From: Paenibacillus alkaliterrae
Lineage (GTDB): Bacteria > Bacillota > Bacilli > Paenibacillales > Paenibacillaceae
Assembly: GCF_021532375.1 (NCBI RefSeq)
Contig: NZ_JAKGAP010000016.1
Location: 40,923 to 104,922, forward strand
Direction: 5' to 3'
DNA: 64,000 nucleotides
The position numbers were made by a program, and so were the translations under genes. A model generated the notes under the pieces. The model was not told the origin of the DNA. It made no database searches and worked only from the letters and a program-made list of their open reading frames with translations. This document shows, piece after piece, positions 43,998 to 53,295 of this stretch (position 1 is the stretch's first letter; every line of letters begins with the position of its first letter).

Positions 43998-46900
43998 TTA
44001 AAATAACCAGCTCGGGAACCAGCGCAGCACATGCTCTATATACCGGCTTTGAACCGTCATGCCGGACAAAGCGGGATAGAATAGGATAAACAGCAGAATA
44101 GCAGCAGCCACAATGATATGCCGCACCGGCTTAAAGCTCGGACTCTTCTCTTCCAGCAGCTTGAACGTGTAGACCAGGCTAAGAATGATGAACGGCACCA
44201 TCGCAAAATAGTGATAAAGGAACGTTAGCCGCGTCACCAGCATCCAAGGCACATACTGAGCCAAGAACGCAATCCATACCGTATACATAGCTTTATCTTT
44301 GCGCTTGACGCTCATCCAAATCGCAGCCGCCATTGCGAAAATTCCCGACCACCATACGACCGGATTTCCCATCGCAACGATCGTCGACTTAACCCCTGCC
44401 GGCATATGATCGCCCGAATAATACCATACGGGCCGCTTCATGAACGGCCACTCCCACCAAGAGGATGAGAACGGATGCGTCGAAACGAGATTGCTGTGAT
44501 AGCTGAACATATGCTTCTGATATTCAATAAAGCTCTTGAACGTATATCCATCGTTCATAACCGTTAATACCGGTATATACGATAAGGCGTAAATCCCGAG
44601 CGGGATGACCAAATAGAACGCCAGACAAACGGCCAGCGTAATGATCGTATTGCGCGGAAACGCCTTAACGATGTGCTCAAGCTTCTCCTTCGCGTATTCC
44701 TGCCCACGCTTCAAGCCCCTCCGCAGCACGCGCTTAGCGGCCGCATATTCCTTGTAACGCTCAAATAACGAGAGGCCCAGCATGACCGCGAGGCCCGCTC
44801 CCCCATAGAGCACGATCCACTTGGAGGCGACGCCGATTCCGAAAAACAGCCCGGCCAGAAATAACGGTATAAGCGTGGCGCCAAGCCGTACCCGATAGAA
44901 GCTAAGCGTATAATAGTTATGCATGAAATAAAACATAAGCATAATGAAAAATACGCCATACACGTCAATCGTCGCAATTCTCGTTTGCGTAAAGTGCATG
45001 AAATCAACGGCGAATAAGGTAGCTGCAAGACCGCCGTACAGACTGCTCTTAAACAATTTTCGGGCGAATGCGTACATTAGGGGCAGCATCGCAATGCCGA
45101 ACAGCGTGCCGGCGATGCGCCATCCGAACGGATGCAAGCCGAACAGCTTCATGCCAAGCGCTATTATGAGCTTGCCAAGCGGCGGATGCGTGTTCTCATA
45201 AGCGATGATATGCTCCAAATGCTCATAGGCCGTCCGCGCATGATAAATCTCGTCGAAATAGGAACCGTTCATGAAGCTGGCTTCATACTGCGCGAGCTGC
45301 TGCTCGTCAAACAACAGCGATACGCTGCCTCTTTTGGAATCCTTCGCATACTCTTCATCTATATCGACGATTTGAAGCGGCATTTTGTTGCCCTGCTCGT
45401 AAATAGCCAGCTCGTGCATGGAGAAGCCGGATTGCACGGCCGTCAGCTTCACATAACGCGCTTGCAAAGCAGCCGGCTGAATGTTCCACGCAAATACGGC
45501 GACATGACTGCTGTCAATCTCCATCACATTGTCCCAATCGGTACCATTTTGACTAAATTCGTATTTGTACTTGCCCGTGCCTGCGCCTCCGAAGCTAATG
45601 ATTCGGTCAAGCTGCTTGACCTCGCCGAGGTCGACGAAGAAGCTTTGCGAGGCTGCTCCGGGCTGCCAGACGGTTTGCGGTCCCTTCATATCTCCCAACT
45701 GATACAAGGCAACAAGCGAATAAACGAGCGTAACGGCGCCCATCCACAACCAATCCTTGCGTACAAGCCTCCTGCTCTCCCGCTTCGCTTCCGCCGCCTG
45801 ACCGTCCTTATATCCGACTAATGCATCAAGCTCAGATTCGGCTTGATCCCGCTCGGGAACCGGTTCAATGTGCATCGCACGACCGCGTATATAGTGATCA
45901 TATCCGATATACAGCAAGTAAAGAAGCAATCCGCAATTGGCCATAGAGCATAATAATACGATTCCGTTAAACGGCACATTCGTGCTTACTTTACTATAAT
46001 CCAGCACATAAGCGATATTGATATAGCTTGAGAGACTATAGCCGAAATAAACAAATAACATTCTGCGGTCGAGCGATTGTATGAAAGCAAGCAAGCCGAG
46101 CAGCAGAATGGGGAAAATGTACCGCTCATGCATTTTCGTCACGCCTATAAAGACGATAGCAATCAATATCATCGCTAGGAAGTAGGACCGCTTCGACGCT
46201 TCACCGTTACGCCTCTTCAGAGCGAAAAACACAGCAAAGGCTGCCGCCGCCAAAATAAACACCGCTCCCCATGTCTGGAACGAAAGCAGCAGCCAAGTAT
46301 CCGGAAGCGGCTTCCAATTCGCACCGCTTAACGCGTAAAGGTTGAAAGCATTTAACGTTGCATTCGGATAAGAAGACAGCGTCCCCTTGTACAGATTAAA
46401 TAACGCAGGCAGTCCGCCATTGCCCCAGAAGAAAGGCAAAGCCAACAGAATGAACGTCGTTAAGCCGTAAAAGACGCTGACCGGTACTGACTTCCAAGCG
46501 CGTCGGTAAATAAACCACAGCAGCAGCAACGGCATAAAAATAAAAGCCTGCGGTTTAATTAAAGCTGCGATGGCATACCAAATGGATGCCCGCTCGATTT
46601 TATTTTCCGAAAGGCCATGGATAGCCAACACCAGCGCGAGAGAAAAGAGAGAATCTGCCTGCCCCCAAGCGGCAGAGTCGACGATAACGGCCGGATTGAA
46701 CAAGTAAAGCAAAGAAAGTCCAATCGAAAACGGGTAGCTTGTCTTTCTTTTAGCCATTCGAAAAACAAAATAAGCGGCCGCCAGATCGGCTAATATCGCC
46801 GGCATTTTAAATAACAGCCTTGCGGCATTTGAAGCGGAATCAAGGTCAAGCATGCTTTTCAGCGAGCCTAAGACATAAAGGACATAAATATAGCCAGACG

Positions 46901-47243
46901 GATAATCCACGAACATACCTGAATTGTAAAAACCGGAAAAACCTTGCTTTACCGCATGATCCGCCCAAGCCATGAATAAAGAGATATCATTCGCATAGCC
47001 CGGGCTCGTTACGGCTATTCCTATGCGAAGGGCAAGCGTTCCTATAAAGGCTATGGCCATCCACAGCTGTTGCAGGTGCAGCTTCTCATCCAGCCCGCTG
47101 CGGGCACGAAGCAGCTTGTTATAGATAAGAGCAAAAAACAGGCTGAACAGTATCGCGATCAATAAGAGCGTGAGAACGGATTCGCCGGAGGCAGCAGGCT
47201 CAGCGGCACCGGTGCCTGGCCCGCTAAGTAATATGTTCATCAT
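43998..47243 (-). CDS. PMT-type glycosyltransferase fusion: GT-C membrane domain + discoidin-like domain + GT39 domain
   Basis: Very large membrane protein of 1081 residues. Residues 1-450 form a multi-helix GT-C module of its own (YANDISLFMAWADHA loop). About 515-640 is a soluble F5/8C-like (discoidin) domain (FSQNGTDWDNVMEID, QARYVKLTAVQSG). From about 665 a protein-O-mannosyltransferase (GT39) module begins with the catalytic-loop DEIYHARTAYE and HPPLGKLI, followed by about ten helices. Ordinary bacterial PMTs are about half this size. It probably transfers sugars from a polyprenyl carrier to a protein or glycan on the outer membrane face. The gene has a GAGGTGGA site and consecutive ATGs. 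Confidence 0.88.
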   Translation of the reverse strand: MMNILLSGPGTGAAEPAASGESVLTLLLIAILFSLFFALIYNKLLRARSGLDEKLHLQQLWMAIAFIGTLALRIGIAVTSPGYANDISLFMAWADHAVKQGFSGFYNSGMFVDYPSGYIYVLYVLGSLKSMLDLDSASNAARLLFKMPAILADLAAAYFVFRMAKRKTSYPFSIGLSLLYLFNPAVIVDSAAWGQADSLFSLALVLAIHGLSENKIERASIWYAIAALIKPQAFIFMPLLLLWFIYRRAWKSVPVSVFYGLTTFILLALPFFWGNGGLPALFNLYKGTLSSYPNATLNAFNLYALSGANWKPLPDTWLLLSFQTWGAVFILAAAAFAVFFALKRRNGEASKRSYFLAMILIAIVFIGVTKMHERYIFPILLLGLLAFIQSLDRRMLFVYFGYSLSSYINIAYVLDYSKVSTNVPFNGIVLLCSMANCGLLLYLLYIGYDHYIRGRAMHIEPVPERDQAESELDALVGYKDGQAAEAKRESRRLVRKDWLWMGAVTLVYSLVALYQLGDMKGPQTVWQPGAASQSFFVDLGEVKQLDRIISFGGAGTGKYKYEFSQNGTDWDNVMEIDSSHVAVFAWNIQPAALQARYVKLTAVQSGFSMHELAIYEQGNKMPLQIVDIDEEYAKDSKRGSVSLLFDEQQLAQYEASFMNGSYFDEIYHARTAYEHLEHIIAYENTHPPLGKLIIALGMKLFGLHPFGWRIAGTLFGIAMLPLMYAFARKLFKSSLYGGLAATLFAVDFMHFTQTRIATIDVYGVFFIMLMFYFMHNYYTLSFYRVRLGATLIPLFLAGLFFGIGVASKWIVLYGGAGLAVMLGLSLFERYKEYAAAKRVLRRGLKRGQEYAKEKLEHIVKAFPRNTIITLAVCLAFYLVIPLGIYALSYIPVLTVMNDGYTFKSFIEYQKHMFSYHSNLVSTHPFSSSWWEWPFMKRPVWYYSGDHMPAGVKSTIVAMGNPVVWWSGIFAMAAAIWMSVKRKDKAMYTVWIAFLAQYVPWMLVTRLTFLYHYFAMVPFIILSLVYTFKLLEEKSPSFKPVRHIIVAAAILLFILFYPALSGMTVQSRYIEHVLRWFPSWLF

Positions 47244-47339
47244 CGTTCCGGTTCCACCTCATATCGTGATTAATACGATTTCTTACATTAAGTTACAACC
47301 TAACTCTATTAGATATCAATTAGATGGTCAATGTAATTA

Positions 47340-47401
47340 ACAAAAAAAAGACACCTGATCGGCGCATGTTCAATTGCTTGCCATCTTTATATTTGCGTGT
47401 C
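47340..47401 (-). terminator. Possible terminator after the GT2 gene at 47402
   Basis: On the minus strand AGACAC and GTGTCT can pair across a long internal region and are followed by eight T residues. The stem is short and the loop long, so this is tentative. Confidence 0.35.
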
Positions 47402-48127
47402 TCATCTATTAACCATTTCTTGAAACCGCTTAGTCCTCGTTATCGTTTTTGCCCTTAATAATCGAATTGTCCTATCGCTAACTTTCCACGTATGCGTCCT
47501 TTGATTGGCACGTCTTATGACTGCAAAGTGATGAGGACCGGTTGACTCCATCCTATACCCCTTTTTGAGACTGTCCTTCAGAAAGCGCATGTCCGACCCT
47601 TTACGCAAATCAGAAAAAGAAACGCCCGGGTACATTTTTTTTTTGAACATAATCGTAGCTCCGGCCACCCGGTTTTTACTCGGCATTTTGGCCAACATCA
47701 ACTTTGCCGATTGCTTGAAATACATATAAAACTTATGCTTCCCTATAATATCGGCATCGGTTCGGTCAAATTTTTTCATCGCTTCCGACAAATAAAGAGG
47801 CGAATAGTAATCATCGTCATCGAATTTAGCAATGATCTCATGTCGAGCCTTGCCAATCCCGTAATTCAGGCATTTTCCGAGCGGCCATTTTTCGGAAAGC
47901 TGATAGATCGACACATGACCGAGGTTCTTGGATTGCCGTTTATAGCGCCCGATGCTCATTCGGTCGTTATTTAATATGACGATGAGCTCTTTCACCTCCC
48001 ACTTCTGCCTCTTAAAATTTTCAAATAAATTCCGGATACACTCCGGTCTATTAGTTGACGTTATAATCGTTACCCCTTTAGATTCATTCCGATCTGTCAG
48101 CTCCGAGGCTGTCCCGGCTTTTTTCAA
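47402..48127 (-). CDS. Glycosyltransferase family 2
   Basis: Soluble GT-A enzyme of 241 residues with GVTIITSTNRPECIRNLF at the N-terminus and the metal-binding KFDDDDYYSP (DxD) near residue 110. The C-terminal 40 residues are rich in Arg/Lys, as in other transferases of this region. It starts at TTG 48127, overlapping the UDP-sugar dehydrogenase stop (TTGA) with GGTGGTGAAGC as ribosome site, so the two genes are translationally coupled. Confidence 0.87.
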   Translation of the reverse strand: MKKAGTASELTDRNESKGVTIITSTNRPECIRNLFENFKRQKWEVKELIVILNNDRMSIGRYKRQSKNLGHVSIYQLSEKWPLGKCLNYGIGKARHEIIAKFDDDDYYSPLYLSEAMKKFDRTDADIIGKHKFYMYFKQSAKLMLAKMPSKNRVAGATIMFKKKMYPGVSFSDLRKGSDMRFLKDSLKKGYRMESTGPHHFAVIRRANQRTHTWKVSDRTIRLLRAKTITRTKRFQEMVNR

Positions 48128-49437
48128 GCTTCACCACCGCCAAGTCTTAGTACTTTGGCTTTACTTGTTGCACCATAAGTCACATTGCGTGTGTCATAAA
48201 TGAAAGATGCGTGCTCCAATAGAAGCGGCAAAGGCAAACTGGAGTGATCGGTTGCAATGATGATGCAATCCATTTTCTTAACGGTTTCTTCCGTCAGCGG
48301 TATGCTTTCCAGCTTATGCCCCCCTGCATGTATGGAAGGAACGTAAGGATCATGATAGGCTGCGTCAGCCCCTTCGAGCTGCAGCAAATGAATGAGCTCA
48401 ATCGAGGCAGATTCCCTGTAATCCGCTATATCCGGCTTGTAAGCAGCCCCGTACACTAAAACTTTCGCATTCGCCAGTGTAAGGGGAGATAAATGCCGCT
48501 TAAGCTGCTTAATAATATACATCGGCATCTTATGATTAACCGCTTTGGAGATCTGAATAAAATCAGAATTCATTCCGTACTGATTAATTTTCCATACCAA
48601 ATAAGATGGATCTACTGGAATGCAATGTCCCCCGATCCCCGGACCTGGATAAAAGGCTTTAAATCCAAAAGGCTTCGAATTGGCCGCCTCAATAATTTCC
48701 CATACGTTTAAACCTAAAGCATCACAAATCATAGCCAATTCGTTGATAAACGATATGTTGATCAATCGATAGGAGTTTTCCAGCAGCTTCGTCATTTCAG
48801 CTGAGTCAGTGGAGGAAACCGAATGGACATTAACAAACAGATGCCTGTATAATTCCTCTACTCTGTTCAAGCAGACTTGCGTAACTCCGCTGACTACTTT
48901 CGGTATGTTCTCCATCTGGTACTCCTTATTACCCGGATCCACCCGCTCCGGCGAGTAAGCCGCAAAGAAGTCCTTCCCAACCTTCAATCCAGATTTACAT
49001 AAATGAGGAAGCAAAACCTCTCTAGTCGTTCCCGGATAAGTCGAGCTTTCCAATATAATGAGCTGCCCCTTCCTCAAACGATAGCTAATTTCCGCAGCTG
49101 CTTCAGTCAAGCAGCTTAAATCTGGCGTTCCGTGCGAAGTTAGCGGCGTAGGAACGCATAGGATGATTGCTTCTGCAGCACTGATCAAACTGTATTGATC
49201 CGAAGGAATGAGCCGCTGTGAAGCAATTGCAGCTTGAATATCCTTGTTTGCAATATCGGTAAAATAGCTAAGTCCATTGGTAAGCATCTCGATTTTACTA
49301 CGATCCAAATCAATTCCCTTCACGTGAAAGCCTTTCTGTACAAACAGCAAAGCTAATGGAAGGCCCACATAGCCAAGCCCTACAATAGCTACAGTACGTT
49401 TCAAACCATTCGTATCTTTATTTCGTACATCGCCCAT
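48124..49437 (-). CDS. Nucleotide-sugar dehydrogenase (UDP-ManNAc/UDP-glucose dehydrogenase family)
   Basis: NAD-dependent enzyme of 437 residues that oxidises a UDP-sugar to the uronic acid in two steps. The Rossmann start is VAIVGLGYVGLPLALLF, the UDP-sugar-binding segment contains YSPERVDPGN, and the catalytic Cys is in PGPGIGGHCIPVDPSYL. The GGHCIPVDP signature is that of the WecC/WbpA/VipA group (UDP-HexNAc dehydrogenases) rather than classic Ugd. A sigma-K promoter match lies 46 nt upstream. It supplies an acidic sugar precursor for the glycosyltransferases nearby. Confidence 0.9.
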   Translation of the reverse strand: MGDVRNKDTNGLKRTVAIVGLGYVGLPLALLFVQKGFHVKGIDLDRSKIEMLTNGLSYFTDIANKDIQAAIASQRLIPSDQYSLISAAEAIILCVPTPLTSHGTPDLSCLTEAAAEISYRLRKGQLIILESSTYPGTTREVLLPHLCKSGLKVGKDFFAAYSPERVDPGNKEYQMENIPKVVSGVTQVCLNRVEELYRHLFVNVHSVSSTDSAEMTKLLENSYRLINISFINELAMICDALGLNVWEIIEAANSKPFGFKAFYPGPGIGGHCIPVDPSYLVWKINQYGMNSDFIQISKAVNHKMPMYIIKQLKRHLSPLTLANAKVLVYGAAYKPDIADYRESASIELIHLLQLEGADAAYHDPYVPSIHAGGHKLESIPLTEETVKKMDCIIIATDHSSLPLPLLLEHASFIYDTRNVTYGATSKAKVLRLGGGEA

Positions 49438-49482
49438 ATTCTATGATCACGCCTTCTCTCTAATAGAATTAGTTAGCTGTGA

Positions 49483-49509
49483 TAGTATATGAGTATTATT
49501 TTTAATAGT
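49483..49509 (-). promoter_or_regulatory. Sigma-K-type promoter of the dehydrogenase/glycosyltransferase pair
   Basis: On the minus strand AC (49509-49508), 16 nt, then CATATACTA (49491-49483), matching AC-N16/17-CATANNNTA fully. It is 46 nt from the start codon at 49437. Confidence 0.7.
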
Positions 49510-49576
49510 TTGGACAGTTTGATAAAAAATTAATAAGAATCGCATCTGTTCGTTTGCTATTTGGCGGAGCTGCCAT

Positions 49577-50719
49577 TTATCGGGTCCGACGGGTATTTTT
49601 TTGACGTTTAGACCTCATTTTAACGAGTCTGGACTTTCTTCTTTTGAGCGGATTAAGCCGTGTTTTATGCTTTCTCGTGTTACGCGGCTGATGGGGACCT
49701 GAATTCAATTCGAAAGAGTCTAGTACACTGCTCGTATTAAAGTATGAATTAGATAATAAAAATGGGTTCTCTATCTCAGGATTATCATAATAATTTTCGC
49801 GGAAAATCTTTTTCGTTCTATCGCTGATTCGTTCTCCGTTATAGAAAAAATCATAGCTCCATGGCATGGTTCCGATTGAATCCTGCCCGAGTTCTTGCAA
49901 TTCTTTGGAATATCGGAAAAACAGGTCGTTATAAAGTTCACTTTTGCTTGTTTCCAACCAAGAGGATGCCTGTAATAAATCGCTCGTAAAATGGAGACAT
50001 CGAAGCGGTTGATGGTCAATAGAATACGTTCCCCGTTCAGCTTGAACGATATTCCACCGTTCCATTATATTACAGGCATTAACGTTATAGCCGACATGGC
50101 GTAACGTATAAACGTCATCGAAGAAGTAATGGGATCTTTCCAACCATATTTGATCCGCATATTTGTTTTGCTCATGGTCATAATATCCGTGATGCTCGCT
50201 AAGCTTGCTCCACCACAACAAAAATTTTGCCGCTTCCGGATGCCTTTTTAAAGAAAGAAAGGATGAATTGCACAAACCTTCATCTGGATGTTCAGACGAC
50301 CATACCAAATCAATCGATTCCGGTTTCACTAGATTTCCTGTAACCAGAATAGGATGCATCGCTGCAATGGCAGGAAGCTCATCAAATGGCGTCAGCACTT
50401 TCATTTCTGCGTCCAAATATACCAAAATATTCTCATCAACATATTTACTATATATATAGCTCATCACTATTGCCTTGCAAGCTCGTGCCGCTTCCAAAAC
50501 CGTATACTGAAAAAAAAACTTGTTCGGATTATTGGATCCGCATATTTCCTTCATTAGAATGACCTCATCGAAAAAAGGACAATGAAGCGCTTCGCCAGGC
50601 ATCTTATCTTCTATTATACCAACAACAACTCTAGTTTTAGGCATATGTTCTTTGACTGATCTTGCCATGGCCATCGCTCTAGGCAAATATCCGCCGCTTG
50701 CAATCGTTCCAATGATCAT
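49577..50719 (-). CDS. GT8-like glycosyltransferase with a strongly basic C-terminal tail
   Basis: Protein of 380 residues. The first 280 look like a GT-A fold transferase acting on a nucleotide sugar (IGTIASGGYLPRAMAMARSV start, VYLDAEMKVLTPFDEL with a D-x-E/D metal site near residue 100). The last 35 residues are almost all Arg, Lys, Thr and Ser (KRRKSRLVKMRSKRQKN), an unusual tail for a transferase. I cannot name the family with certainty. GGGAGG is 6 nt upstream of the ATG, and a sigma-K-like -10 (CATAAAATA) is 73 nt upstream. Confidence 0.75.
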   Translation of the reverse strand: MIIGTIASGGYLPRAMAMARSVKEHMPKTRVVVGIIEDKMPGEALHCPFFDEVILMKEICGSNNPNKFFFQYTVLEAARACKAIVMSYIYSKYVDENILVYLDAEMKVLTPFDELPAIAAMHPILVTGNLVKPESIDLVWSSEHPDEGLCNSSFLSLKRHPEAAKFLLWWSKLSEHHGYYDHEQNKYADQIWLERSHYFFDDVYTLRHVGYNVNACNIMERWNIVQAERGTYSIDHQPLRCLHFTSDLLQASSWLETSKSELYNDLFFRYSKELQELGQDSIGTMPWSYDFFYNGERISDRTKKIFRENYYDNPEIENPFLLSNSYFNTSSVLDSFELNSGPHQPRNTRKHKTRLNPLKRRKSRLVKMRSKRQKNTRRTR

Positions 50720-50791
50720 GCTAAACCTCCCGCTCTATTTCTTTATAGTCGATTGTCATTCACTGTTGTTTGACCATCTCCTCTAATTCCA

Positions 50792-50800
50792 TATTTTATG
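50792..50800 (-). promoter_or_regulatory. Sigma-K-like -10 element (CATAAAATA)
   Basis: Matches CATANNNTA on the minus strand, 73 nt upstream of the basic-tail glycosyltransferase. No AC is present at 16-17 nt, which may mean GerE-assisted transcription or chance in an AT-rich gap. Confidence 0.4.
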
Positions 50801-50884
50801 TTTAGGTAGAATGATAGGAAACCCTAGTGTTCGTCTAAATTTTATATTGAAGCCATAATAGGTTAAGTATAATAGTTTTGGAAA

Positions 50885-50925
50885 ATAAGAAAAACGGCCA
50901 AGGGAATAACATTCCCAAAGCCGTT
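50885..50925 (-). terminator. Rho-independent terminator after the sporulation lipoprotein gene
   Basis: AACGGC/GCCGTT encloses GGGAAT/ATTCCC with a short loop, followed on the minus strand by TTTTTCTTATTTT. It is about 30 nt after the stop of the YhcN/YlaJ gene. Confidence 0.85.
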
Positions 50926-50954
50926 GTATTCAAGGTCTTTTTATTGCGCCCGTT

Positions 50955-51680
50955 TTAGTCATAAATCATTCGTTTATCCTTGATGCTAGTGCTCTTTGCC
51001 TTATTGTCGCCGGATTTCGCCGGAAATATCCGTTCCGCCATCGCATTAAATTCAGCGATGAAACCCTGAATTGGATGTCCAAGCTTCACATCATTCATAT
51101 AGGCATTCATTCGACCGACAAAGTCGGGATTCGCCGATACATATACGTGTTCAACGTTCGGTCTTAATCGTTTGACCTCATTCGCAATTTCATTCTTAAT
51201 CTGATCGGTAAGCATATGATGTCCAGTGGATAAGCTGCTCATTTTCCTTTTCAATTCTACGCCCTCTTCGCCCATATACCCCGTGTTTGTACGGCTCATC
51301 AGCTTCGAATCGCCTTCAAGCCCGTTCTCGTCCAACGAAACCGCAACGTACGCATTATGATCGGTCAGCATGACGTATGATGAATGGACAGGATCCAGCT
51401 TCGTAATGGCCTCTGCTATTTGCCCGCTCATCTCCATCCGGTAATTTTTATGAGAGCCTATGACATTATTGCTGTTTAGCCTGCGGCCATTTACACGATT
51501 CTTTTCATTCATTTGATCATCCGCAAAGCGCTTGTCCATTAACAGATTGCCATTAGCATCGTATCTAATACTGTTCGAGCGGATGTTTTTATTGCCTAAA
51601 TCCCCCTGATTTTCCATACAGCCTGCCAGCATCGTACTAAGCAGAACACCCGCAGACAAAGCCAGGATTTGTTTGCGCAT
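50955..51680 (-). CDS. YhcN/YlaJ-family sporulation lipoprotein
   Basis: Lipoprotein of 241 residues with a signal peptide and lipobox MLAGC (Cys21). An Asn/Arg-rich segment follows, then a conserved domain (AEAITKLDPVHSSYVMLTDHNAYVAV, NEVKRLRPNVEHVYVSANPDFV) that identifies YhcN/YlaJ proteins. Members are made in the forespore and localise to the inner spore membrane, with roles in germination and outgrowth. The gene has GGAGGATG upstream. It sits in the spore-surface region but is probably transcribed on its own. Confidence 0.9.
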   Translation of the reverse strand: MRKQILALSAGVLLSTMLAGCMENQGDLGNKNIRSNSIRYDANGNLLMDKRFADDQMNEKNRVNGRRLNSNNVIGSHKNYRMEMSGQIAEAITKLDPVHSSYVMLTDHNAYVAVSLDENGLEGDSKLMSRTNTGYMGEEGVELKRKMSSLSTGHHMLTDQIKNEIANEVKRLRPNVEHVYVSANPDFVGRMNAYMNDVKLGHPIQGFIAEFNAMAERIFPAKSGDNKAKSTSIKDKRMIYD

Positions 51681-51764
51681 TAGCCATCCTCCATTTCGGT
51701 TTGATCAGGCTTCAGGCCCCGATCTTAGCGTTCGCCATTACCGCTCGTCCTATTCATCTTAGCA

Positions 51765-52349
51765 TTGACAAAAATGAATGGATCGATTAAATTAGTAGCA
51801 ACTACTGAAACCTTACATTCTGCCATCCACTCGAATGCCGTCATAACAGCAATTGGCACATACGTTCCCGAACGAATTTTAACGAATGCCGGCCTCGAGA
51901 AGATGGTCGAGACGAAGACTACACCGATCGTACGACCTGCATTCTTTTTGGAGACGACGCAGGCGCATTCTTAGTCGAAGCATCAGAAGACGGTCACGGT
52001 GACATACTATCTATATATTCGAATACCGACGGCTCACAAGGCCTATGTCTCCAAAGGGATCGGTCAGTTGCTGGAGCGAAGCAAGCGGACGGTATCCGAT
52101 GTCGATTGGTTCATACCGCATAGCGCAAATATGCGGATCATTGAAGCGCTTTGTGAGCGAACCGGTTTCTTGTTTGATCAAACGCTGACCAGTATTCAAG
52201 CATTCGGCAATACATCCGCTGCTTCAATTCCGCTCGCTATAGATGAGGCTGTCAAAACAAGCAGAATACAACCAGGGCAGCTCATGCTGCTTTACGGCTT
52301 CGGAGGAGGGTTAACGCAAGCAGGAGTTATACTTCGCTGGTCGCTTTAG
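51765..52349 (+). pseudogene. 3-oxoacyl-ACP synthase III (FabH-like) pseudogene
   Basis: Fragments of one FabH-like protein lie in different frames. The N-terminal strand VITAIGTYVPERILTNAGLE is followed by loss of the catalytic Cys region. A piece corresponding to CILFGDDAGAFLVEASED appears in a second frame. A long C-terminal piece includes DWFIPHSANMRI (His motif), SIQAFGNTSAASIPLAIDEA (Asn motif) and LLYGFGGGLTQAGVI. The size is little more than half of FabH, with frameshifts and deletion. Confidence 0.85.
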
Positions 52350-52364
52350 GATATACAAAAAAAC

Positions 52365-52604
52365 CTAAGGCCGCTGCTCATATGCGGCCTGATGGCCGTC
52401 TTCAAAGCCTTTGGCGAAGCCTGTATTGTAGCCGTCATTGAACGTTTGACCAAATCCGGCTTGCTCATTTTCTTTCTGCGTTAATCTCTTTCTGTTTGCG
52501 GGGTTGCGCCGCTGGAGCATCCTCTTGTTCCGATTTATCCGTTTACGAGGCACTGCTGCGGTATTACTTCCGTTGGATGCTGATTTACGTTTGCTCTTCG
52601 GCAA
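52365..52604 (-). CDS. Small basic protein with Gly-aromatic C-terminus, unknown
   Basis: 79 residues. The first 45 are Arg/Lys/Asn-rich (KRINRNKRMLQRRNPANRKR). The rest carries a spaced glycine-aromatic pattern (GFGQTFNDGYNTGFAKGFED), similar to the GAQQGYQQGLKAGF stretch near the N-terminus of the glycosyltransferase at 53725-54993. It starts at TTG 52604 with AGGGGG 8 nt upstream, 2 nt after the preceding stop. I recognise no family. The resemblance suggests both use the motif to bind the same spore layer. Confidence 0.6.
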   Translation of the reverse strand: MPKSKRKSASNGSNTAAVPRKRINRNKRMLQRRNPANRKRLTQKENEQAGFGQTFNDGYNTGFAKGFEDGHQAAYEQRP

Positions 52605-52606
52605 CC

Positions 52607-52924
52607 TTATCGCCCCCTGATTAATCTCGCATCATCGTCCCCCTTACAACGTATAAGCGCAACTGAGGCTTGCAGCCACGGCTCCGCCGGTGTGCCCCGC
52701 CTTTTGACTCGCCTGCGCCAGGCTAGCCCCGTTACTGTCTCCGCAATCGTTTCCTGCAAATCTGTCAACGATCGCACATTATCACGCAGCAGCTTAGCAG
52801 ACTCAGGCGAGCTATCGACGACATCGGCCATGCTGTCTAATATTCGGGCGAGAGCCTGCTGACTTTTCGCGAGCGAGAACAAGATGGCTGCTCTTGCTTC
52901 ACGTTCCATCATATCGGTCTGCAT
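52607..52924 (-). CDS. Small helical protein, unknown (family A)
   Basis: 105 residues, mostly predicted helix (REARAAILFSLAKSQQALAR, LTDLQETIAETVTG), with a basic patch RRRVKRRG. The L/F-x-D-x-QETIAE motif is shared with the protein at 53296-53586, so the two are paralogues. Its ATG overlaps the previous stop (TAATG). No known domain was recognised. Part of a four-gene operon in the spore-glycan region. Confidence 0.65.
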   Translation of the reverse strand: MQTDMMEREARAAILFSLAKSQQALARILDSMADVVDSSPESAKLLRDNVRSLTDLQETIAETVTGLAWRRRVKRRGTPAEPWLQASVALIRCKGDDDARLIRGR

Positions 52925-53268
52925 TATTTTTTATCTCCGAAGGTAAAGCCTTTACCGAAAGAATCTCCCGAGTTGCCGAAGCTCTCTTCGTCATCCTCGT
53001 TCTGCGGTAATACGGCTTTAATGATAGATACCATACCTTGATTCAACTTGGTAATGCCATCGATGACTTCGATGACCTGGTCATGCATTTGCAAGGACTG
53101 ACCTAACTGTGTCTGCTGGGAGCTGAAGCTATGACTATGCAAATGGTTGCAAAACCAACTTCTCATTTTCTCGGCTTCTGAAGCCTTTGCTTCCAGCATG
53201 ACCGCTATGTTCCATTGCATGTTAGCCGTGGAGCTAAGCATGCGTAAATACGCTTGTTCGCGATTCAT
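52924..53268 (-). CDS. Small helical protein, unknown (family B)
   Basis: 114 residues. A helical N-terminus (REQAYLRMLSSTANMQWNIA) is followed by a His-rich stretch with a single Cys (WFCNHLHSHSF), a helical segment and an acidic, Gly/Phe-rich tail (EESFGNSGDSFGKGFTFGDK). ATG 53268 lies 11 nt from GAGGAGG; a GTG at 53277 is only 2 nt from it. Spaced Gly-Phe tails recur in this region. No family recognised. Confidence 0.6.
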   Translation of the reverse strand: MNREQAYLRMLSSTANMQWNIAVMLEAKASEAEKMRSWFCNHLHSHSFSSQQTQLGQSLQMHDQVIEVIDGITKLNQGMVSIIKAVLPQNEDDEESFGNSGDSFGKGFTFGDKK

Positions 53269-53295
53269 TTCCGCCACAGCCTCCTCTTGCAGTCG

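Noticed and set aside
47244..47340. Sigma-K promoter search upstream of the PMT-fusion gene
   Set aside because: No CATANNNTA match was found; a CGTATTAAT with no correctly placed AC was judged too weak.
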